Shown in pieces: positions 13,643-19,224 of a DNA stretch of 21,040 nucleotides (its first letter is position 1; each line of letters begins with the position of its first letter). Where the stretch lies: IMG/VR virus record IMGVR_UViG_3300024308_000206, positions 1-21,040 of that record. One strand, written 5' to 3'. The DNA is from a virus. The notes beneath the pieces were generated by a model that did not search any database, had not been told where the DNA came from, and saw only the letters and a list, made by a program, of their open reading frames with translations. The position numbers were made by a program, and so were the translations under genes.

Positions 13643-13801
13643 GTGAGCAAATCAATACCACCGACAGGGATAAGAATGCCAGATGACATCAAATCGTGGC
13701 TCGCTAAGCGAGCTGAAGGCAATGAGCGCAGCATGAACAAAGAGGTGCTGTTTATCTTGAGGAAGGAGATGGAGAGGGATGGGCAGAGCGAGAGCAAGTA
13801 A
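13643..13801 (+). CDS. arc-like: Arc-like repressor (module B), 52 aa
   Basis: A GTG-started small gene (GTG 13643) with a purine-rich ribosome site GAGAGGAG (13632-13639). The product SKSIPPTGIRMPDDIKSWLA, then KRAEGNERSMNKEVLFILRK shows the Arc layout: an N-terminal strand, a helix, an NERSMNKEV turn and a second helix, with a basic and acidic tail. Length matches Arc. It is divergent from the Mnt-like gene and followed by the conserved hairpin element and a KilA-C antirepressor. By analogy it represses its own operon. NKE replaces the usual NSE at the start of helix B, a small departure from module A. Confidence 0.8.
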   Translation: MSKSIPPTGIRMPDDIKSWLAKRAEGNERSMNKEVLFILRKEMERDGQSESK

Positions 13802-13802
13802 C

Positions 13803-13854
13803 ATAAATGATTCGGCCCCAGCGGCGGCAACCGCTAAGGCCGAGGGATGTAAAC
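13803..13854 (+). ncRNA. C4-like structured RNA element between arc and ant (module B)
   Basis: Outer stem TCGGCC (13812-13817) / GGCCGA (13838-13843) and inner stem AGCGG (13820-13824) / CCGCT (13831-13835). The segment aligns without gaps to the module A element (2399-2447). The outermost inner pair changes from G-C to A-T, keeping the pairing. TGTAAAC follows (13848-13854). Unlike module A, no strong downstream complement covering the antirepressor start is visible. Most differences are also synonymous in one reading frame, so RNA structure and coding constraint cannot be separated with two copies. Confidence 0.5.
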
Positions 13855-13882
13855 CCACCACGCTAATGATTGGAGTTACGGT

Positions 13883-14668
13883 ATGACTATACAACAACAG
13901 CATAAGCAAACGGAAGTTTTGGCAGGGCCGCTGATGAATGGCAGTGCCATCACCATGAGCAGCTTGGATTTTTGGGACAATGTAATCAGCCCAGCAAGAC
14001 GTGATGCGGGTGAACCAGAGTCAACCTATCAGAATTTCCTGTCAAAAGTTAAAGATGAGATTGATGATCTGGGGCCGGAGGAAAAACATATTTGTGAGAA
14101 AATCAATGAGTTAGGTTTTTCTCGGAAATATAAAACCCCATACCACATGCTCAACTTCGATCAGCTGATGTTAACTGGTATGCGCGAATCCAAGGCGGTT
14201 CGCCGTTCGGTGCTCGCCAAACTCAAAGCGCTTGATGAACAAGTTCGCACTCCACCAGTAGATCCGATGGCGGTACTCAATGACCCAGCCGCGATGCGCG
14301 GGATCTTGCTGACCTATACCGAGAAGGTGTTGGTGCTGGAAGAACAGGTTGAGGCAATGAAGCCCGATGTGGAGGCATTGGAGCGGATCGCTAAAGCCGA
14401 TGGCTCACTCAATCTGACCGAGGCGGCCAAGGCATTGCAACAGCAACCCAAGAAGTTCAATCAGTACCTCGGCAGCCTGAGCTGGATTTACAGGCGGGCG
14501 GGCAACAATCGCTTGCTCGGTTATCAGGACAAGGTGCAACAGGGGCTGCTTGAGCACAAGGTGACGACCATCACCTTGCCCGATGGCAGTGAGCGCCTAA
14601 GTGAGCAGGTGCGCATCACCCCGAAAGGGTTGGCTAAGCTCGCCAAGATGTTGGGGGTGGTGCAATGA
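13883..14668 (+). CDS. KilA-C domain antirepressor (module B), 261 aa
   Basis: ATG 13883 has GGAG (13872-13875) 7 nt upstream. The C-terminal half (about 140-258) is a KilA-C (phage antirepressor C-terminal) domain: a leading helix VLEEQVEAMKPDVEALERIA, then GSLNLTEAAKALQQQPKKFN, SLSWIYRRAGNNRLLGYQDK and RITPKGLAKLAKML. The N-terminal half (FWDNVISPARRDAGEPESTY and then YKTPYHMLNFDQLMLTGMRE) is where such proteins carry a variable regulatory domain; YHMLNFDQLMLTGMRES loosely recalls the pRha/Rha type, but I would not insist. The protein shares no evident domain with the module A antirepressor, though the upstream control region is the same. It overlaps the 92-aa ORF by ATGA. Confidence 0.82.
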   Translation: MTIQQQHKQTEVLAGPLMNGSAITMSSLDFWDNVISPARRDAGEPESTYQNFLSKVKDEIDDLGPEEKHICEKINELGFSRKYKTPYHMLNFDQLMLTGMRESKAVRRSVLAKLKALDEQVRTPPVDPMAVLNDPAAMRGILLTYTEKVLVLEEQVEAMKPDVEALERIAKADGSLNLTEAAKALQQQPKKFNQYLGSLSWIYRRAGNNRLLGYQDKVQQGLLEHKVTTITLPDGSERLSEQVRITPKGLAKLAKMLGVVQ

Positions 14669-14943
14669 CCTACCAAATGAACGGCAATGCCATGGGGCAG
14701 TTATTAAATGCCGAATCAATGGCAAGCAGCGCGGCCTCGGCGGTCTGGATGTTGAAAGAGCAGATCGCCAACTCACCCAACCAGATCCCCAACCTGGAAT
14801 TTCAACTCGGTGTGCTGGCCATGCTGGGGATGATCGAGGGACAGCTTACCGAGCTTGTCACCCAGATCGATCAGATTGACGTGACGGCAACACACCAGGG
14901 CACACCGCAATGCAAGGTAGCGGTGGAGGGGCTGGTGCAATGA
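14665..14943 (+). CDS. Small helical protein coupled to the KilA-C antirepressor, 92 aa
   Basis: Starts inside the antirepressor stop (ATGA, 14665-14668), and so is translationally coupled. The product is mostly helical and not clearly membrane-bound (GQLLNAESMASSAASAVWML, then EFQLGVLAMLGMIEGQLTEL), with a polar C-terminus. No family is recognised. It ends operon B, 28 bp before an intrinsic terminator. In module A an unrelated 47-aa ORF occupies the same ATGA-coupled position. Confidence 0.65.
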   Translation: MTYQMNGNAMGQLLNAESMASSAASAVWMLKEQIANSPNQIPNLEFQLGVLAMLGMIEGQLTELVTQIDQIDVTATHQGTPQCKVAVEGLVQ

Positions 14944-14971
14944 GCGTAGCTTCATAGAGGAGCAATGATTG

Positions 14972-14994
14972 GCCCGCCACTGTGCGGGCTTTTC
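14972..14994 (+). terminator. Intrinsic terminator of immunity operon B
   Basis: GCCCGC (14972-14977) / GCGGGC (14984-14989) with a 6-nt loop, followed by TTTTC. It lies 28 bp past the 92-aa ORF and marks the end of plus-strand transcription before the attachment region. Confidence 0.75.
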
Positions 14995-15030
14995 TATGCG
15001 CGTTCGACAGGTAAAGGCTGGGGTTTTTCT

Positions 15031-15048
15031 GGGGCAATTTTGGGGCAA
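15031..15048. repeat. Paired TGGGGCAA arm-type site 1
   Basis: GGGGCAATTTTGGGGCAA: two GGGGCAA units 11 bp apart. An identical 18-bp copy lies at 15062-15079 (31-bp period). Repeated sites on one face of the helix next to int are expected integrase arm-type binding sites. Confidence 0.6.
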
Positions 15049-15061
15049 GATTTTTCAGATT

Positions 15062-15079
15062 GGGGCAATTTTGGGGCAA
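15062..15079. repeat. Paired TGGGGCAA arm-type site 2
   Basis: Exact 18-bp copy of the site at 15031-15048, again with 11 bp between units. Confidence 0.6.
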
Positions 15080-15253
15080 AAATATCGGGGGAATGAGGTG
15101 TTATGAGGTGGGGGTTATTCTTCTCGAAAGGCTGCTATATCAACGGATGCAAGGGTTTGCGCGGGTTTGGCTGCGGTGTGGTCATCCCCAGTTGATTACC
15201 ATGCCGGGGTAGTAGATGTAAGTTTTTACCACTTTAAAAACAATGCCTTATAT

Positions 15254-16528
15254 TTATCCGCCGTTTTCTTGGGGCGTTGTTGGGGCAAAATGGCCTTTTG
15301 ACGTCATCAGTTCCCAGATCCGCGCAGCCTCCGATTTGCTGGCTGACGCGATCCACTTCCCGTAAACGGACTGAAGCATTTCAAGATCTGCGTGTCCCAT
15401 CTGGTCGGCGATATAAGCGAGGTTTCCGTGCGATGTCAAATTCCAGCTGGCGAAAGTATGCCGAAGTTGGTAAAGACGGCGATAGCGGATCCCGGATCGT
15501 TCGACCACCCGAACCCACATGGTCACAAATCCAGACTGGGTGAACCAGTCTCCAGAGTTGTGCTCAAACGTCGAGGTCAGTTTTGGAGAGAACACCGGCC
15601 TAACGGAGATGGTTTCCTTGCCAACCTCCTGGTCAACGCTGATCACTACCGGCTTTCTCGAGTAAGTGAGCTCACGCTGACCAGATAGCGCCTCTATTAC
15701 AGGGGGCTGCATGTCCACCACCCTGACCAAGCCGGTCTTTGGCAACTTGAAGTAGTCGCCACCCGGGCCGACACTGCGCCTTACCGTGATCGTCCGCTTT
15801 TCGAAGTCGATATCTTCCCACGCCAGAGCGCGAAGCTCACCGGGGCGCAGGCCGGTATAAACGGATACGGTGATCATGCGCCGGTGCTGAACGTGGGTGC
15901 AGGCATCCAGCGCCAGCAGGTACTCTGAATATTCGAGCGGGTCGGCAGGTGATCCGTTGCTGGAGGATACCAGCTTGAATCCAGCCAACATCTTGCCGGC
16001 ATCTTTCATGATATCGTTTCGCTCGCACCAGAGCAGAAACTGGCAGAAGCGTTTCAGATAGGTGTTCACCGTGGCAGGCCGCAGTTGCGCCATCAGTTCG
16101 TTGCGCAGCCGCTCGAGATCCTTTGGCTTCAAGCTTGCCATGTCCCTCTCAGGGCCGAGAATAGCAAGACAGGACTTGAACCCGCAGGGGTAAATCTTTC
16201 TGGTGGTCGGCTTGAGAGTTGGCTCCAGCAGTTTCCAGAACTCGGCGCAGGCACTCCCCAGTTGATGGCGCTTTCTTACCGGGCCGAACTTTTCCGCCGT
16301 TCCGCTGTTTGGAAAATGGGAGGCGTAGTTGAAGGTGTTGATGGCGATCTCATGCTTTATTGTGGCCAGCTTGTTGGCGGCGAATTTCACGTTCGCTTTT
16401 GTGATGGGGAGGTCCAAGACCTCCCGGCACCTGACGCCTTTATAGGTGAAGTTGATGCGCAGTTTTTTGCCATGAACTTCTAATCCGGTGACGCCAGCCA
16501 CTAGATCATCATGCTTGACTCTACCCAC
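15254..16528 (-). CDS. int: Tyrosine-recombinase integrase, 424 aa
   Basis: Starts at GTG 16528 (GGAG 8 nt upstream), overlapping xis by 28 bp. The N-terminus (GVTGLEVHGKKLRINFTYKG, then VRCREVLDLP) is an arm-site-binding domain of the DUF3596 type. Residues about 90-190 form the core-binding SAM-like domain. The catalytic domain shows the first Arg in TGLRPGELRALAWEDID, the beta-hairpin Lys in LPKTGLVRVV, Arg-His in YQLRHTFASW, His in QMGHADLEML and the nucleophile Tyr in SVYGKW. The position usually His in HxxR is Tyr here (YQLRH), seen in many phage integrases of this group. It catalyses attP/attB recombination with Xis as directionality partner. Arm-type repeats lie just past and inside its 3' end. 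Confidence 0.93.
   Translation of the reverse strand: MGRVKHDDLVAGVTGLEVHGKKLRINFTYKGVRCREVLDLPITKANVKFAANKLATIKHEIAINTFNYASHFPNSGTAEKFGPVRKRHQLGSACAEFWKLLEPTLKPTTRKIYPCGFKSCLAILGPERDMASLKPKDLERLRNELMAQLRPATVNTYLKRFCQFLLWCERNDIMKDAGKMLAGFKLVSSSNGSPADPLEYSEYLLALDACTHVQHRRMITVSVYTGLRPGELRALAWEDIDFEKRTITVRRSVGPGGDYFKLPKTGLVRVVDMQPPVIEALSGQRELTYSRKPVVISVDQEVGKETISVRPVFSPKLTSTFEHNSGDWFTQSGFVTMWVRVVERSGIRYRRLYQLRHTFASWNLTSHGNLAYIADQMGHADLEMLQSVYGKWIASASKSEAARIWELMTSKGHFAPTTPQENGG
15271..15288. repeat. Paired TGGGGC arm-type site 3, inside the int 3' end
   Basis: GGGGCGTTGTTGGGGCAA, a third pair with the same 11-bp period and one substituted base in the first unit. It lies within the last codons of the integrase gene (encoding part of TPQENGG), so coding and recombination functions would overlap. 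Confidence 0.55.
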
Positions 16529-16707
16529 TTGTCATACTCCGCAACGTTGTAACGAATCTGGTTGTCAGGGGCGCGGCGCCACACCAGGCCCTCTGGCCAA
16601 TCTCCTTTCAGGCGGCGCCCTTCGGCTGCCTTCTCTGACATGCCGGTTAGGGCAGCGAAAAGCTTTGGCCTTACCCACTTGGCGCAGGGGTAGACAAATT
16701 GCTGCAT
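16501..16707 (-). CDS. xis: Excisionase-like protein, 68 aa
   Basis: ATG 16707 with GAGGA 7 nt upstream. The short protein (WVRPKLFAALTGMSEKAAEG, then RRLKGDWPEGLVWRRAPDNQ and IRYNVAEYDKWVES) has the winged-helix MerR-like layout of small phage excisionases and resembles the DUF1233 putative-excisionase family. In these proteins the helix after the LTG turn contacts DNA and the WR/APDNQIRY part forms the wing. It overlaps int by 28 bp and the HTH gene upstream by 37 bp, so all three are co-expressed. It would bend attachment DNA and favour excision. Confidence 0.8.
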   Translation of the reverse strand: MQQFVYPCAKWVRPKLFAALTGMSEKAAEGRRLKGDWPEGLVWRRAPDNQIRYNVAEYDKWVESSMMI

Positions 16708-17081
16708 GGTTTGGTCCTCGCGTTTAAAAGAGACTCGAGCCGGTGACGCCCGAGCTGGTTGTAGTAAAAGGTTTGAACTTGCTTGCGGGAGTTTGCCGCC
16801 TGGTCAAGGCGGTATTCACCCAGTTCGGTGATTTTCAGGTTGTGCTGGTTGGCCAGCCTGCCGATGGCCTGGGCGCTGACCCCCAGCTCCCTGCCCAACT
16901 CGGTGGCGCTCCAGAGCTGGCCGGCAACCCGGGGCGCTTCGATGGGCAGGTCGAAGTGCGCCAGGATGCGGCCGATCTCGGCGAGCTTGGCCGATCGGGA
17001 AAGGGTGGGGGAGCGCACGGCGCTGACCAGCTCGTTGAGAAGCTGGCTGTCCTGGTCGATGGTCAGTTGAAGTTGCTGCAT
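16671..17081 (-). CDS. HTH protein with KilA-C-like C-terminal domain, 136 aa
   Basis: ATG 17081 has a strong AGGAGGG 7 nt upstream. Residues 1-55 are helical and acidic (QLTIDQDSQLLNELVSAVRS). Residues about 55-120 contain a winged-HTH motif: LWSATELGRELGVSAQAIGR, LANQHNLKITELGEYRLDQA, then KQVQTFYYNQLGRHRLESLL. This matches the C-terminal DNA-binding module of several phage antirepressor/KilA-C-like proteins. It lies directly upstream of xis and int, overlapping xis by 37 bp, and could regulate early genes or the integration decision. DNA binding is likely; the precise role is unknown. Confidence 0.65.
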   Translation of the reverse strand: MQQLQLTIDQDSQLLNELVSAVRSPTLSRSAKLAEIGRILAHFDLPIEAPRVAGQLWSATELGRELGVSAQAIGRLANQHNLKITELGEYRLDQAANSRKQVQTFYYNQLGRHRLESLLNARTKPCSNLSTPAPSG

Positions 17082-17137
17082 GGCGTGGCCCTCCTGTCCC
17101 AGAGGATGGGGCGCTGGGTGGATTGAAGGAAGGGCCG

Positions 17138-17452
17138 TTAATCAGCGGCAGATGATGTAGCCGGGTGTTTTGCCTCGTAGGTTTCGTCTTTGTGCGCCTC
17201 CCATGAGTAGGTTGCCGGGAAGGCGCCACGAGTGCCTTCTTTGACGAAGGCGAAGATGTGGCTGTGCTCACCTGTCGAGTCTGGAACAACCTTAACCCAG
17301 CGATACTCTGGAACGCAGAGGAAGCAGTCATATCCATCAGCCCGCACAGCCCTCATAAACTCATGGATGTCGTGATGGCCGCGAGACATGAAAATGCGCT
17401 GCCTATCACAACTGACGTCGTAAACGTCGAGTGGATATTCTTTTCCGCTCAT
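17138..17452 (-). CDS. Hypothetical early phage protein, 104 aa
   Basis: I choose ATG 17452 (GGAAGG 8 nt upstream) over the in-frame GTG at 17461, which would overlap the preceding small gene. The product (GKEYPLDVYDVSCDRQRIFM, HDIHEFMRAVRADGYDCFLC, then a polar Glu/His-rich tail) looks like a small soluble alpha/beta protein. No family is recognised. It is 2 bp after the stop of the 29-aa membrane peptide, so the two are probably translated as a pair. Confidence 0.6.
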   Translation of the reverse strand: MSGKEYPLDVYDVSCDRQRIFMSRGHHDIHEFMRAVRADGYDCFLCVPEYRWVKVVPDSTGEHSHIFAFVKEGTRGAFPATYSWEAHKDETYEAKHPATSSAAD

Positions 17453-17454
17453 GC

Positions 17455-17544
17455 CTACCACCTTCCAATCAGTGCGGCCGCCACAATGACGGCCAGAATG
17501 TTAATGGCCAGGATGGCGAGCCCGGCGGCCCGCTGTCTGGTCAT
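17455..17544 (-). CDS. 29-aa single-span membrane micropeptide
   Basis: ATG 17544 overlaps the DUF4406 gene's stop (ATGA), with GAGG 7 nt upstream, and the stop lies 2 bp before the next start. The sequence is Arg/Gln-rich for six residues, then about 20 hydrophobic residues (GLAILAINILAVIVAAALIG), then RW: one predicted membrane helix with a positive N-terminus. Small one-span peptides of this kind occur in phage early regions, some modulating host membrane proteins. The tight coupling on both sides supports that it is translated. Confidence 0.5.
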   Translation of the reverse strand: MTRQRAAGLAILAINILAVIVAAALIGRW

Positions 17545-17852
17545 GCCGCCACCTCGTCAGCCAAGTGCGGCACGGGGAGGATTATGGCCTTGCCGAGCTT
17601 GATGGCCAGGGCGTGCTCTGCTCTGGCGCCGGCGCTGCGCTCCCAGCCAGGCAGCATGACCAGCTGATCTGCCATCTTGACCATCTCGATGCAGATGGCC
17701 ATGTGTTCGTGTTGCTCCAGCCCATCCGGCAGGATCGCCGGGTTTAGGGCCACATGGCCCAGGCCAAGCAGGCGGTGCGCCTCGGCATTGAAGGCGTCGC
17801 GGTTGAAGTTCGGCAGGCCTGAGATAGGCCCGGCTATGTAGATTTTCGCCAT
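17541..17852 (-). CDS. DUF4406-family protein (nucleoside 2-deoxyribosyltransferase-like), 103 aa
   Basis: ATG 17852 with AAGGA 6 nt upstream. The start MAKIYIAGPISGLPNFNRDA is the signature of DUF4406, a Rossmann-like family related to nucleoside 2-deoxyribosyltransferases (YIAGPISG as the substrate loop). The C-terminal half, MADQLVMLPGWERSAGARAE then HALAIKLGKAI, carries the expected Asp and the GWxxSxGAxxE motif, in which the Glu is the likely nucleophile. This suggests an active enzyme on a nucleoside or nucleotide substrate, perhaps in nucleotide salvage or a modification pathway during infection. A terminator-like hairpin lies just upstream, so transcription reaches it by read-through or a local promoter I cannot see. 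Confidence 0.85.
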   Translation of the reverse strand: MAKIYIAGPISGLPNFNRDAFNAEAHRLLGLGHVALNPAILPDGLEQHEHMAICIEMVKMADQLVMLPGWERSAGARAEHALAIKLGKAIILPVPHLADEVAA

Positions 17853-17860
17853 GGTTGGTC

Positions 17861-17892
17861 CTTAAATAGAAAGCCCCGGACTGGCCGGGGCT
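17861..17892 (-). terminator. Minus-strand intrinsic terminator within the early block
   Basis: On the minus strand AGCCCCGG (17892-17885) / CCGGGGCT (17879-17872) with a 5-nt loop is followed by TTCTATTTAAGG. It separates the 72-aa gene from the DUF4406 gene. As the early genes continue beyond it on the same strand, it is a candidate antitermination checkpoint before the xis-int end of the transcript. Confidence 0.7.
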
Positions 17893-17896
17893 CTGG

Positions 17897-18115
17897 TTAT
17901 GCCCGCCAGCCGCGGTACCCGATAAAGCCCGGTGCCAGCACCTGCCGGATGGGCAGGACAGGGAGGTGGGCTATCAGGGTCTTGAGCTGTGGGTTGTCGG
18001 GTTGGCTGTCGATGGTGACCCGGGCGCCGGGGTTAATGCGGAGGTATCTGGCGCGGGTTTCTTCGGCTTCGGTGCGGGTCAGGCCGGGCTGGATGATGGG
18101 GGCTCTGAAGCGCAC
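17897..18115 (-). CDS. Hypothetical protein, 72 aa
   Basis: GTG 18115 preceded by AAGGAGG at 6-nt spacing, a strong ribosome site that starts within 3 bp of the upstream gene's stop. The product is basic and Pro/Arg-rich (MRFRAPIIQPGLTRTEAEET, then RARYLRINPGARVTI) with a C-terminal segment of alternating hydrophobic residues (LPIRQVLAPGFIGYRGWRA). No family is recognised and no membrane segment is clear. The intrinsic terminator follows within 5 bp. Confidence 0.6.
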   Translation of the reverse strand: MRFRAPIIQPGLTRTEAEETRARYLRINPGARVTIDSQPDNPQLKTLIAHLPVLPIRQVLAPGFIGYRGWRA

Positions 18116-18118
18116 GGC

Positions 18119-18883
18119 TCACCTCCTTGGCTGCGTTGGTGCGGCTGCGAACGCGCTACTACCTGCCTGGCCTGCTTCATTGCTGCCAGTACAAGCGTTA
18201 CGGTGGTCACTGGCCCGCGGGCAGCGCTTGTTGCCACAGTCTGGGCATATTACGAAGCGCATATCGTTTATGGTTAGCGGGTGACAGGTTCGACAACCGC
18301 ACCCAGGCTTCGGCGTGGTTTGCGCAGATCCAGCCAGCGCGGCATTGATACGATCTGTCAAATCGCATCCTCTGTGATACTCCGATATGCAGCTTGGGAT
18401 CGATTCTTCTATGTACTGATTAGCATCGCGAAGCGGGTCAGCCAATGCAGCTATCTGCCGGGTGGCATCCTTGAGTTGCTCAGCCAGTTCCAGTTCACGC
18501 TTGTGGTGATTGGCCAGCAACTCCAGTCGCGAGCGCAGAGGGTGACGGTCTGGGACGATGCCGGAGAGAATGGCACTACTGATATCAATGCCAACCCGAT
18601 TCCGTTCGCTAAGCAGCTCGTCGATTCTAGCGAATGCACCCTCAAGGCGAGCGCGCAGCAGGCGAGGCCCGGTGTGAGCTTCTAGTTCTTCGGTGGTGAA
18701 ACCGTCGCAGGCATTCCAGCAAGCTGCCAGCCGCCGGGCATTGGCGGCGGTGACTGACTCGGCGACCAAGTGGCCGCCGTAGTATTCGACGGCATCGCTG
18801 CCGCTCATTTCTGGGACGGGGTGGTCTGCCACAACCGCCCCGGAATGGCCCACCCGCAGCAGGCCCTTGGTGTGTTCGTTCAT
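18119..18883 (-). CDS. Hypothetical early protein with cysteine-rich (zinc-ribbon-like) tail, 254 aa
   Basis: ATG 18883 overlaps the upstream stop (ATGA). Three parts are visible. The N-terminal 60 residues end in NARRLAACWNACDGFTTEEL, a segment common in modular phage early proteins. A helical middle (about 75-180, with RSRLELLANHHKRELELAEQ) is likely coiled coil. The C-terminal about 60 residues hold CGCRTCH and VICPDCGNKRCPRASDHRNA, giving several Cys/His that could bind zinc, and a low-complexity end. The middle (for example 18361-18420) is about 43% GC by hand count, against a GC-rich 5' and 3' end, suggesting mosaic assembly. Function is unknown; the modular build resembles Ea22/ead-type phage proteins. 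Confidence 0.65.
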   Translation of the reverse strand: MNEHTKGLLRVGHSGAVVADHPVPEMSGSDAVEYYGGHLVAESVTAANARRLAACWNACDGFTTEELEAHTGPRLLRARLEGAFARIDELLSERNRVGIDISSAILSGIVPDRHPLRSRLELLANHHKRELELAEQLKDATRQIAALADPLRDANQYIEESIPSCISEYHRGCDLTDRINAALAGSAQTTPKPGCGCRTCHPLTINDMRFVICPDCGNKRCPRASDHRNACTGSNEAGQAGSSAFAAAPTQPRR

Positions 18884-19224
18884 ACATCCCCCAGCATTCT
18901 GATTTCGTCGTCCGTCAGGCCAGCGGCCCGGGCCTTGTCCATCACCCGCAGGCGCTCGGCGTTGAGCGCGTCAGCGCGGCGATCTGCGTCGTTGGGCTCG
19001 ATGATGCTCACCGGCGCCAGCCAACTGCCGCGCACCTTCACGGCGATCTCCTTGCTGACGTTGGCGTCGCTCCCCTGGACGCCCTTGCGTGTCGCCATGC
19101 GTGCGGCGGTGGATGCTGATCCGCAGACGTGGATCGGGTGCTGATGCCCACGCCCCTCGGTGAGGTCGGTGTTGGTGTAAACCACCCAGACGTCCTTGGT
19201 GTCGGTTATGGTGAGGTCGGTCAT
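18880..19224 (-). CDS. Hypothetical early phage protein, 114 aa
   Basis: Overlaps both neighbours by ATGA (start 19224 in the RdgC-fusion stop; stop 18880 in the next start). The N-terminal half (KDVWVVYTNTDLTEGRGHQH, then PIHVCGSASTAARMATRKGV) looks like a compact beta-rich domain. The C-terminal third is helical (ADRRADALNAERLRVMDKAR). This appears to be a conserved phage early protein, but I cannot name its function. Strict ATGA coupling implies near-equimolar expression with its neighbours. Confidence 0.65.
   Translation of the reverse strand: MTDLTITDTKDVWVVYTNTDLTEGRGHQHPIHVCGSASTAARMATRKGVQGSDANVSKEIAVKVRGSWLAPVSIIEPNDADRRADALNAERLRVMDKARAAGLTDDEIRMLGDV

Larger units (their letters stand above)
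14995..15253. other. Gene-free probable attP region
   Basis: No credible gene is seen between operon B and the converging integrase stop. The stretch holds two pairs of TGGGGCAA sites, an 8-bp direct repeat ATGAGGTG (15093-15100 and 15103-15110, one helical turn apart), an AT-rich end (15210-15256) and a CCCC...GGGG inverted pair around 15187-15207. Location beside the 3' end of int and flanking direct repeats suggest the phage attachment site. The crossover core cannot be identified without the host attB. Confidence 0.5.

Noticed and set aside
15031-15079. CRISPR-like or simple tandem repeat
   Set aside because: Only two exact copies with a 13-bp gap and no spacer array; better explained as integrase arm-type sites.
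15137-15150. IHF site ATATCAACGGATGC near the att region
   Set aside because: The TTR part of the consensus is not matched; too weak to annotate.
14995-15253. tRNA gene or tRNA 3' end (GTTCGACAG near 15002) as attachment core
   Set aside because: No acceptor stem, anticodon arm or matching 5' half is visible.
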